DNA from: Patiria pectinifera | Lineage: Eukaryota > Echinodermata > Asteroidea > Valvatida > Asterinidae | Length of the DNA stretch: 64,000 nucleotides | Assembly (NCBI GenBank): GCA_029964075.1 | Contig: CM057135.1 | Coordinates: 26,773,366-26,837,365, forward strand | Direction of reading: 5' to 3' | Part shown: one piece after another, positions 15,601 to 27,600 of the stretch | Layout of the letters: each line of letters opens with the position of its first letter | Position numbering within the stretch: the first letter of the stretch is position 1 | Notes under the pieces: model-generated | What the model was told of the DNA's origin: nothing | Database searches by the model: none | Seen by the model: only the letters and a program-made list of their open reading frames with translations | Position numbers and translations under genes: made by a program

Positions 15601-18600
15601 CTATGAATACGCCTTAGTTACACGCCTCATTAAGACCTTAACATGGTTAATTTGATAGATTATATATGCACAGAACTGTATTTGTTATGATAATAGCCTA
15701 GCAATGTAACATCCAACAATGTATACGAAATTTCACAGACGAGTGTGTCCTATTCAAAAAGCAAATTGAGCCTGATTATGTTCACGGTGTTCTACAAAGT
15801 GTCCTAAAAATAATGGTGCATGTTAACCCCGCCATTTTCGCCAACTTACTATCGGAATTTACTGGAAATGTTTACACGATCTTCAAGGTTACAGATTTAG
15901 CTTGATGATACCGTTGTTTGATTAAATGATTGCTTTTGTAAATCCAGAGATATGTTTAAATAACCACAAAGCCCCCCCCCCCCAAAAAAAAAAACCAAAC
16001 ATCTGTGCCACTTTTAAGGAGCTTTAAAGATCAGACAATGCCAGTATGGCTCTTTTGATAACATTATCCCTATGGGTGTAAGAAAAACATTCCATTCACA
16101 GGACAATATAGGATTAAGTTCTTATGTTGAAACAATTTACTAGTACAAACAGGTTAACTTCTTTAAAACTTCAATGAAAGAGTTCAATCAAATATATATA
16201 AATATTGCACACTCTGCTTAATTTTTTTGTAAATCACTAGCAGTAAACTGATTTGGTTTTAGACAAGGACTATACTGATTTGAACTGCTTCACAGAAAGT
16301 GGCAAAAAATGGGTTTCTTGTTTTTGCCGCTATTCAAACACATCTTTAGATTTTCAAGAGCAATCGCATTGAAACAAACGGTATTCTCGAGCTAAATCTA
16401 TTACCTTGAAGATGGTGAAAGCATCCGCAAAAAAAAGGATGAGTTTACATGCACCATTTTGTTCAGGACGCCCTGTAATTTGTCACCATCTAAATTTACA
16501 TCAGGGATGCCACTCAGAAGCATTGAAGTTAACCCATGCAAGCCGTGGGTTCACTCAGGGGCCCTCTGTGTTAAGCTGTGACACAGCTAGTACATGTACA
16601 GTCTGGAGGACTCCACATGAACACGAAAGTAATGAATTTAAAGGTCATCTAATGGCAAAGAAAAGTCTCTGAAAATCATTTTTCCCATCAATTAACAAGC
16701 TCGATCGGATCTTGAAAGCTGCATTTCAACACAATTGTGTTGACCTTTGACCCCATAGCTGTAGATCAGATGAAGAGATCGCCCACCATGGACATTTTTT
16801 TAAATGTCTAACCTGGGCACAATTGTTGACAGCGCTACTTTTGTCATTTGGGCTTGTTTGAAATCTGACGTTGTTACGTTGTTGTAGCCTTGACCCCATT
16901 ATGACCTCTGACCCAATTGGAAATGTTGGGCCGGGCTACTGATACCTGTGACAAAGTTTGGTGGCAATCAGTCATAATATGTAGAAGCAATAGACAATGT
17001 CAACGTTTGTTACTAACTAACTAGCAAACTAACCAACGTACAGACTAACAGAGAGACATGATGATTTGTAGGGCTGCTACCCACAGCTAAAAAAAATATA
17101 CAGAGTAGGTGAATGTCATGGAATGAATTTGGCAGCATTTCCCTCACCTTCACAACACTGGTTAAAAACACATGAAAGGTATTACGTGTTAAGTAAGCCT
17201 TCCCGTGTCTTGACTTTACACTTGAATCTTGGATTATTTCTTACCGAATACATGGAAATCGAATGCCCCCACTGCTGTGCAACCAGCATTATTGGTGACA
17301 ACGCAGGTGTGGACGTGTGTATAGTCCTGCAGGTACCACCAACCCCCTGTGAGCGGCATGGAGATTCCCCACGCTATGCAGACGATTTGGTTGTTGTTGC
17401 TGTGCATGGCGGTCACTTGGGGCCATGACACCTGGGCATACACCCACCACGAGACCGCACAACGATTGTCGACAACTGGCAGGTTAAGAATCGGTGATTC
17501 TATGTGGGTAGAAAAAAAGGGACAATCGTTACATAATAAATTATTATTCAGCAAAATTTTCCGCACAGTGTTGAATGCACTTGGGCAACGACACGCTAGA
17601 CCTTTACGAAGCACCAACACGAAAACCGTTTTTTATATTACTTTGAAAACAAGCACATCCAAATGAAAGAACTCGATTTCCTCTGAAATTCGAATTGAAA
17701 TTCGAACCAGTCATCAGACCCCGGTAAGCTCGGTGGTCGAGTGGTAAGACGTCTGCACTAGTATGCAGGATGTCGTGAATTCGAGTGATTTTCTCTCACA
17801 TTTCACTCGGAGGATATCACGCTGAGTATACAGTGTATCAGTGAAGGGCATAACTTAAATTTGAATTTTCCTCATCCCAACGCAAATTTTATTTTATTAC
17901 TCAGATCATAAGTGGACACAAAAAAATTGACTACTGGACCACAGGTTACATCAATCAAAAGCAAATATGTGGATGGCGCTGTGTTCCAAAAGCTCTAGGA
18001 CAGGCGCGGTTCTAGAGCTAATATATATATTGTTTTGGAGGGGTTGGGTCTAGGGTGCGGGTAGATCGAGAATGTTTTGTTCAGGGAGGCGTTCTAAAAA
18101 TTCTCTGGACACTAAGGCCTCTGAAAATCAACAGGTGGGGGCTTGTGCCATATCTTTAATGGGGAGCGCTGACAAAATCCTACAATCAGGCATACTATTT
18201 ACTTAACGTGTACAAATGCACCCTTCTCACGACTTTTTATTTAGGGGGAGACCGTTCCCATCCACCTCACACTCTGACATTTTGCTAGTGCAATTTTTTA
18301 TAGAACTGTTTTTATGGGGGGGGGGTTAGATTTTTTGGGGGCGGGCTAAAGTCCCCAGCCCCCCGTAGAACCGCCACTGCCCTGGTACACAGAGCAGAGC
18401 ACAAGTGCATGGTGGCGACGGTGCTCAGAAGTTCCCATCATCTCCTATTTCAGTAATGAAGGGGTACTTATGCTCAGACCCTAAGGGGGTTGAAAAGACG
18501 GTACACTGTTACCTACACCAAACTTTAATATGCTTTCTTACTTACGTCGGACAGTGAACGAGAAGCTTTCTGAAACGGAACAATCATTGCTGGTGACCTG

Positions 18601-21600
18601 ACAGGTCACGGTGTGAGCGCCCACAGAAAAGGCTATACCGCCACTGAGAGGCACGGCAATTCCTCCTTCACTGCATGAGATGGCTTGTCCGCCCAGGTCG
18701 GTGCCAGATACTGCAGGCCAGCTCACAGTGGCGGTTGCTACACCGAAATCAGTGCATTGGTCGTCCACGTCTGGTACCGTTAGCGATGGAGATGCTGTGG
18801 ATAACACGTACAGTCAAAACTTCTCATTATGCAGACATGGATAAAAGTACTTCCAGTACTGCCTCAGCACGTCATGATTTAATGGAATCACCGGGGAATA
18901 CAATGTTAATACAGTGGAATATAAGTGATCATGGTTATTTCCACTGCAAGTTCCGTGGGGAACTGTTGATGGAGGTAATTGGCAAACCGATGGTAGCCTG
19001 GAGTATGATTTTTGTGTGAAAAAGATCATGTGTTTCCCTGGGCTAGCTGTGCCCAATATTTTCAGCTGAGGACACTTTTTTTTTTCAAATGGAAGGATTC
19101 GCCTTGACTGTTTTCGCACGCTTTGCTTAAATTGAAGAGCAGGATGAAATACCCATTTTCCCACCAGACTAAGATAACGTAGATGCAAGTCTCACCAACA
19201 ACAGCAACTGCGAAGATTTTTGATGCCATGCAACCACCGCTATTGGTCACTGAGCAGGTTACGGTGTGAGTTCCTAGCGGGAAGTTACCTCCAACCAGAT
19301 ACACAGACAATGCACCTGATGTACACTGAATGATCTGACTGTCGGTGTTGGTACCAGTTACTGGACTCCATAACACTTGAGTTGTCACCTGATTCGGATC
19401 TGTGCAACTAACAGGGACCACAGGCACTGAAATTGATGGTGAAGCTATTGGGGAAAAAAAAGACCCAAGGAAGGTGAGATGCGATCTTCAAAAAAATTAA
19501 ACAGGATGTCCAAATTTGCTTTAAATTTATATCCTGTCAGAGGCAAAATCTTCCACAAACTGTTACTTAAAGAAAAACATACACCACTACAAATATAATG
19601 TTTGATACCTGATACAACAAACGTGAAGCTGTTTGAGCCTGAGCAACTATTGGAATTGGTAACGCTGCACGTGATTGTGTGCGATCCTACTCCAAAGGTG
19701 CCACCAGAGATCGTCACTCCAGTACCGTCTCCAGAATCAGTACAAGTGATGCTTGCACCATCAGCATCGGTGGCAGTCACAGTGGTCCATGTCACAGTAG
19801 CTGTAGAAGAGCTTTCATCGGTACATTGCGGACCCACGCTGGGCACAGTCACAGATGGAGAAGCTGTTTCAAACACAATATCAAATGACCAATGTCGAGT
19901 GATTTTCGAAGTTGGGCACGTGCAAGGTTGAAAGAAAGTACTACATTTGGACTTGAACCTGCGGTCTTTGGAATATCGTAGTAGAGCCCAACTGAGCCCT
20001 ATCCTGACAGTCTTCCAGCTTGTCAATGTCTTTGCCCAGTAAGAAGACATCAATCTACACGCGCCATGTAGCCAGGGATCACACCAGAATACACAATGCT
20101 AATAACATTCTGCTAATAATTCTGCTGACCTGGGTATGGCGAACAGGCATCACTCAGTAAGGATATTGGCTTTTTTGCTTCAAAACAATAGCGCAAACAA
20201 AATATTTTTTTGTAAAAATATGGAAACGGACTTGGAGCCAACATAGTGCATTTTAGGTTGAACGTTTGGTTGAACGTTAGGTTGAATATTAGTTGACTGA
20301 TGTGGGACTCAAACTGCTTTAAAACTGAACTGATGTTTAACCAGCTAAGCTATCAAGCCCTAGGGTGACATCCCAATGTCTTGGTCAATGCTGCCTCATT
20401 TGAAAAAGACGATTCAGGGAATAAATGTTAACAATACATTTGGCAGACTTAATGGTTCTAGACATGTCAATATACCTGCTATAGCAAACGTGAAGCTATT
20501 GGAGCCTGTGCAACTGCCAGAATTAGTTACAGTGCACGTGACTGTGTGCGATCCTACTCCAAAGGTTCCACCGGTGGTTGTCACACTGGCTCCATCTCCA
20601 GAATCACTGCAAGAGATGCTCCCTCCCGCAGCATTGGTAGCAGTTACGACTGGCCAAGTTACAGAGGCTGTAGATGCACCAACATCTGCACACTTCGGAC
20701 TCACCGCTGGCACATTCACAATTGGTGTCGCTGTGCACGAAAATGAATAAGTGAAAAGACACATTTCAAGGTATCCGGTCCTTATATTCAGAGGAATTTG
20801 AAAGCCACTGCTGCCATATTTGAAACTTTATGAATTAGAGATTAATGCTTTTGTCGTCTCCACTTCCTATTTCCTAAGTAAACTGAAAAATATGAGGTAT
20901 TAAAGTTTGAATAAATAATAGTACAAGTAAAACAAACAAAAAACAAAGGTCACTTTGAATGTTGTGATTCAGTACAAATAGGCAATTCCATGCTTACAAG
21001 GACATGACCCCCCATCATGTCCAAACTGTATCACTTTATATGCAATGTAATTGTTTTAACGTCAGGTTTCTACAATCGTTAGAGAATAGAAAGCTCATAC
21101 CTGATCAGAATTGTGTTCGCTACGTGTTTAGTACAAAGCTAATCATTGTGTTGTCTGGGCAGTAATGCTTGGATATTGAAGAATTAATGCGGGATCAGTA
21201 AACATTTTTAAATGAAAATTACATAATAACTTACAGATGCAAGTTATGTTGCAACTTAAAAATAATTTCACTTTAGCTGATATAGAAACCACTAATAAAA
21301 AGACAATTAGGCCTAAGCTGTAGAACGTATGCATACCCAACTCCCAGCTGTATTAACTGGAACCTATCCCCCTCCCTACCCCTATCCCCCTCCTTACCCC
21401 TCCCCAGCCCCGACGCCACCCTACTTTGTATTCCATTACTTTACGGCAAATTACCGTTAAATTCACGGGAAATCCGTGTTGTAATTATGGTAAATTCACG
21501 GGAAATCTGTGTTTTAATTATGGTCACCATTATCTTTGGAAACCGTCACTGATATTGTTTAAGGGCTTTTTGGCATATTATTATTAATGCCATGTCGAAA

Positions 21601-24600
21601 TCAATAAACAGAGTTAGAAGTTCAAGTACACTGCACCATACACATGTTTACATCATGAACATGTTTTGTGAATAAGTTCAATCAATATATCACAAGACAA
21701 ATTCAAAAACGTATTCGTAATCCGTCGTGTCCGATGAAAACAACCGGTTTTTTTTTCGTCTTTTCTCGGAAATGGTGAAACGTAGTGTTCGCTTCCTTTT
21801 AACTAGATGTTCGAAATTGGATAAGTAAACAATCCAAATCATTTTTTGGGGGGTAGTGGGGATTTCAGGACCTAGTACCCCTTTAAATCATATTTAAAAA
21901 GGTTCCAATTACAAATCAAATCTTACCGATTACATCGAAGGTGAAGTATGCTGATGCCGTGCAACCACCATCATTGCTCACAGTGCAGGTTACATTATGA
22001 GAGCCTACTGGAAAGTCTCCTCCTGTGACTGTTACACTGGTTCCCCCTGCATCATCCGTACAAGTTATTGCTTGACCATCCGAGTTGGTGGCGTTCACTT
22101 GATCCCATGACACTGGAATTGATGCTTCCCACGGTGCAATGCACTCGTCACCAACAGTCGGCACGGTCAAGACGGGTGTTGCTGTGAAGCAAAAAGACAA
22201 ACTCCACTTATTATTGCAATAATACAATTACACTCCAAATCATCAAATTACTCCATTGATTAATAAACGATCCATGCAGTAATACTATGCATACTTTTAA
22301 TTGAAAGATTTCCTTTTCAATATGCAATTGTTCCCCTCATAAAATTCGGAATGAAGCAATTTCAGAGACTATTTTGATAATGTTTGAGGGATTTTTGGCC
22401 TAGTATCATTAATGCCAGGTCGAAATCAAGTAACAGATTACAAGATCAAGTACACTGCACCATACGAATGTTTACATCATGAACATGTTTTGTGAATAAT
22501 TTCAATCAATATACCACGAGCCAAACTAAAAAAACGTTTTGGTACTCGGTCATGTTCGATGTAAACAACCGGGTTTTTTTTTTCGTCTTTTCTCGGAAAT
22601 GGTGAAACATAATGTTCGCTTCCTTTTAACTAGATGTTTGAAATTGGATAAGTAAACAATCGAAATCATTACTTGTTGTTTTTTTTCTTTTTTTGGGGGG
22701 GGGGGGGGCATTTCAGAACCTAGTACTCCTTTAAATCATATTTGAAAAGCTGTCAATTACAAATAAAATCTTACCGATAACATCGAACGTGAAGTATGCT
22801 GATGCAATGCAACCACCATCATTGGTCACAGTGCAGGTCACATTATGAGACCCTACTGGAAAGTCTCCTCCTGTGATTGTCACATTGGTTCCTCCTGCAT
22901 CATCCGTACAAGTTATTGTTTGACCATCCGAGTTGGTGGCGTTCACTTGATCCCATGACACTGGAATTGATGCTTCCCCCGGCGCAATGCACTCGTCACC
23001 AACAGTCGGCACGGTCAATACGGGTGTTGCTGTGAAGCAAAAAGACAAACTCCACTTATTATTCTAATAATACAATTACACTCCCAATCATCAAATTACT
23101 CCATTGATTAATTAATGAAATTAATGAAATATTTCCTTTTTAATAGGCAATTGTTCCCCTCATAAATTTCGGAATGAAGCAATTGCAGTGATGATTTTGA
23201 TATTGTTTGAGGGATTTTTGGCCTAGTATTATTAATGCCATGTCGAAATCAATGAACAGATTAACAAGTTCAAGTACACTGCACCATACGAATTTTTAAA
23301 TCATGAACATACTTGTGAATAATTTCAATTAATATACCACCAGCAAAACTGAAAAAAAAAACCGTATTCGTACTCCGTCGTGTTTGCTGTAAACAACCGG
23401 GTTTTTTTCGTCTTTTCTCGGAAATGGTGAAACATAATGTTCGCTTCCTTTTAACTAGATGTTTTGAAATGGGATAAGTAAACAATCCAAATCAATTTTT
23501 TTTTTGGGGGGGGGGGGGTTTAGGAGATCAGAATTGTGTATGTAAAGTTTCCAATTGTTCACAGTCAGTATTTTCAGTTTTACTGTAACATGTAACTGTT
23601 ATAGCGTTGTCCCACACAATAAGATTTAATAGCTAGGGTGCAATGAAAACTTATTTGCCCAAAACCTCTTCAAGTGTGCCAGAAAAAGAAATGTTTCATG
23701 ATTTAGAACCTGAAGGCAAAAAGTTCGCAGTTTGGAAGTAACATTTATCCATTACGTGAAATTGTCAGTGATGAAGAAATAATGAATAATAATACACAGA
23801 TTTTATATGTAACTACCTAATGTACTGGATGCCAATGGTATAAAAATGGTCAAATTTAAGATGACAAATCTGCTATGGCAACCTGTTATCACGTGTAAAA
23901 TTTCGGTTATAATGTAAAATAAATGTGTTAAATCGAAATGTTAATGATGTGTTTGTGGAAAGGTTACCTCATTGAATATACTACCAAAAGAACCATTCAT
24001 AAAATTACCCTTAAACACCCTGTCCAAAGTGGTTTGGTGCAAGCCTTTTAAAACAAGACATAATACATACAATAAACGAGTAATATTTACCACATGTGGT
24101 TGCTACTTGAGTGGTGGTTGGTCCTGGAGTGGTGGTTGCTCCTGAAGAGGTGGATGGTTCTGTAGTCACAGTGGTTGTGAATTCTGTAGTCTCTGTGGTG
24201 GTTGGTACTGTAGTCACTGTGGTGGTTGGTACTGTAGTCACTGTGGTGGATGCTTCTGTCATCATTGTGGTGGTTGGTTCTGTAGTCACAGTGGTTGTGG
24301 ATTCTGTAGTCTCTGTGGTGGTTGGTACTGTAGTCACTGTGGTGGTTGGTTCTGTAGTTACAGTGGTGATCGGTTCTGTAGTCACGGTGGGTGTAGATTT
24401 TGTAGTCTCTGTTGTGGTTGGTACTGTAGTCACTGTGGTGGTTGGTTCTGTAGTTACAGTGGTGGTTGCTTCTGTAGTAACTGTGGTGGTTGGTTCTGTA
24501 GTCACTGTGGTTGTTGGTTCTGTTGTCACTGTGGTGGTTGGTTCTGTAGTCACTGTGGTGGTGGGTTCTCTAGACACTGTGGTGGTTCGTTCTGTAGCCA

Positions 24601-27600
24601 CAGTGGTGGTGGATTCTGAAGTCACAGTAGTGGTTGGTACTGTAGTCACTGTGGTGGTCGGTTCTGTAGTCACAGTGGTGGTTGGTTCTGGAGTGGTGAG
24701 TGGATCTTGCGTGGTGGTTGGTTCTGGAGTGGTGGTCGGTTCTGAACAAGACAAAGTATTATAAAAAAGAAACAGGTGCTGAAAGTATATGATAGTGATT
24801 GCTATTTTCATCTCGTCCTTTAATAGGTTTTAACAAATATATTGTGTCTTCCTTATTTAAGATAATTCTTCCTTTTCTAAAAAAAAATGAACGACTGCAC
24901 ACTGTCAAGTGGTAATTTCGTTTGTGTGTACCCTGCAGACACACAGAACTCCCAAGAGAAAAAAAAGTATTTATAATATAAATATACACTTTTATAGAAA
25001 CAACATCATTGGAAAAAAAATGTATTCATTTATCGGGCTACAACCCGATACTCCCATGGTTTGATAGTCCCGAGGGTCATTAGTCCAAAGGTTCGTTAGT
25101 CCGAAGCTTCAATAGCCCGAATGCTCGATAGTCCGACGGACACCTTAGTACGAAAACATAAGAAGGTTAAATTGTCCGAAGGTTCGATAGGCCGAATGGA
25201 CGATAGGGTTTGATAGTCCAAATCGACAATATGGTCCAATAGTCCGAATGGACGCTGAGGTTCGATTTGAGAATTACAACTTAAAAGCTTACCGATTACA
25301 TCGAACGTGAAGTATGCTGATGCCGTGCAATTACCATCATTGGTCACAGTGCAGGTTACATTATGAGAGCCTACTGGAAAGTCCCCTCCTGTGATCGTCA
25401 CATTGGTCCCCCCTGCATCAACCGTACACGTTATTGCTTGACCATCTGTGCTGGTTGCGTTCACTTTATCCCATGTCACAGGAACTGATGCTTGGCCATG
25501 TGCAATGTACAGATCATCAACATTCGGCACATCAAATCTTGGTATTGCTGCAGAGAAATTTACACTATTTATTTATTATATCAAATTTATTTATTATATA
25601 TTTTATCAAGGATAACATTGTTTTAAGTGATGTAGTGTATTTAAAGTTTGCGTAATATTGTCCTGTCTCTATACAAAAGTGATAAGTAATATGAATAGCT
25701 ACCCGACTCATTACACATGGACTAAAACCCACAGCCTGCAGCTTTACACGAACCAAATGCCCCTAACCACCAGGCCAGAGCCCTCACACCGTTTTTATGA
25801 GACACTCAGATTCCTCCCAATAATTAGTCACAACAATTCACCCACGAAATCAGATAAAACTCAGCTTTAGCGCTTTAAAGTATCATTTTTTGAGTATTTG
25901 ACCAAAAAATAATACCTGATACGAGAAATGTGAAGCTATTGAAGCCATAGCAACCCTCATGATTGGTTACACTGCACGTGATTGTGTGTGATCCTGCTCC
26001 AAAGGTTCCAGCAGAGGTCGTCAATCCAGTTCCGTCTCCAGAATCAATACAAGTGATGTTTCCACCCCCAGCATTGGTCGCGGTTACATTAGTCCAAGTC
26101 AAAAAAAGTGTGGTTGCACCAACAGCTAGACACTGCAGACCAACAGTCGGCACATTCACAGTTGGCGGTGCTAAAAAAACAAAGTTACAATTTAGAACAA
26201 ATAGGCCATTCAATGCTTACAAGGACATGACCCTCCATCGTGTCCGAACTGTATCACTTTGTATGCATGAATTTGTCTTAAGGTCAAGTTTTTAGAACCG
26301 CTAGAGAAGAGGAAGCTCATATCTGATCACAAATGTGAATGTAAAGTTTCCAATAATGTTCACAGTCAGTATTGGCAGCCCAACTGCAATGAGTATGTAA
26401 AAGTTAGGGCTTTGTCCCACACCAATAAGAATTAAAAGATAGGGAGCAATGAGAATAACACGTTAAATGTATACCTGTTGATTTGCCCAAAACATCTTCA
26501 AGTGTACCAGAAAAAAAGTTTCAATATTTAGAAACCGAAGGCAAAATGTTGGCAGCTTGGAAGTAACCTCCATCCATTGTGTAGAATTGTTAGTAATGAA
26601 GAATGACAAATCCGCTTTGTCAGCCAGTTGTCATGTGTAAAATTTCGGTTATAATGTAAAATAATTTTGTTATGTGTAGATGTTAATTATGCATTTGTGG
26701 AAAGCCTACTACATTGTATATACTACCAAACGAATCTTTCATACAATTACCCCAAAACACACCTTCCAAAGTGACCCGGTGCGAGCCTTTTAAAACAGAA
26801 CATAATCCATACACTATGAAAGCAATATTTACCACATGTTGTTACTTGGGTGGAGGTTGGTACTTGGGTGGTGGTTGGTTCTGGAGTGGTGGTTAGTTCT
26901 GGAGTGGTGGTTGGTTCTGGAGTGCTGGTTGGTTCTGGAGTGGTGGTTGGTTCTGGAGTGGTAGTTGGTCCTGAAGTGGTGGTTGGTTCTGGAGTGGTGG
27001 TTGGTTCTGGAGTGGTAGTTGGTCCTGAAGTCACTGTGGTGGTAGGTTGTGTAGTCACTGTGGTGGTAGGTTCTCTAGTCACTGTGTTGGTTGGTTCTGT
27101 AGAAACTGAGGTGGTTGGCTCTGTAGTCACAGTGGTGGTAGTTTCTGTAGTCACTGTGGTGGTTGGCTCTCTAGTCACAGTTGTGGTAGTTTCTGTAGTC
27201 ACTGTGGTGGTTGGTTCTGTAGTCACTGTGGTGGTTGGTTCTGCAGTCACTGTGGTGGTTGGTTCTGTAGTCACTGTGGTTGTTGGTTCTGTTGTCACTG
27301 TGGTGGTTGGTTCTGTAGTCACTGTGGTGGTGGGTTCTCTAGACACTGTGGTGGTTCGTTCTGTAGCCACAGTGGTGGTGGATTCTGAAGTCACAGTAGT
27401 GGTTGGTACTGTAGTCACTGTGGTGGTCGGTTCTGTAGTCACAGTGGTGGTTGGTTCTGGAGTGGTGAGTGGATCTTGCGTGGTGGTTGGTTCTGGAGTG
27501 GTGGTCGGTTCTGAACAAGACAAAGTATTATAAAAAAGAAACAGGTGCTGAAAGTATATGATAGTGATTGCTATTTTCATCTCGTCCTTTAATAGGTTTT

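Larger units (their letters stand above)
21540..23500. repeat. Tandem duplication, unit about 830 bp, with third partial intron copy
   Basis: The intron words TTTTCTCGGAAATGGTGAAA and TTCCTTTTAACTAGATGTT recur near 21765, 22590 and 23412, and GTCGAAATCAA near 21595, 22420 and 23240. Two of the units contain an HYR exon; the third is intron only. Confidence 0.82.

Noticed and set aside
15539..15612. Functional tRNA-Thr gene
   Set aside because: The anticodon stem is mismatched and the acceptor stem cannot be paired convincingly.
24111..24764. Long plus-strand open frames rich in Val/Gly/Ser (also at 26850-27533, 29628-30413, 39842-40144, 41444-41671)
   Set aside because: Complement of the Thr-codon repeats (ACN gives no stops on the other strand). 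No start context or domain, and the minus strand has proper splice sites.
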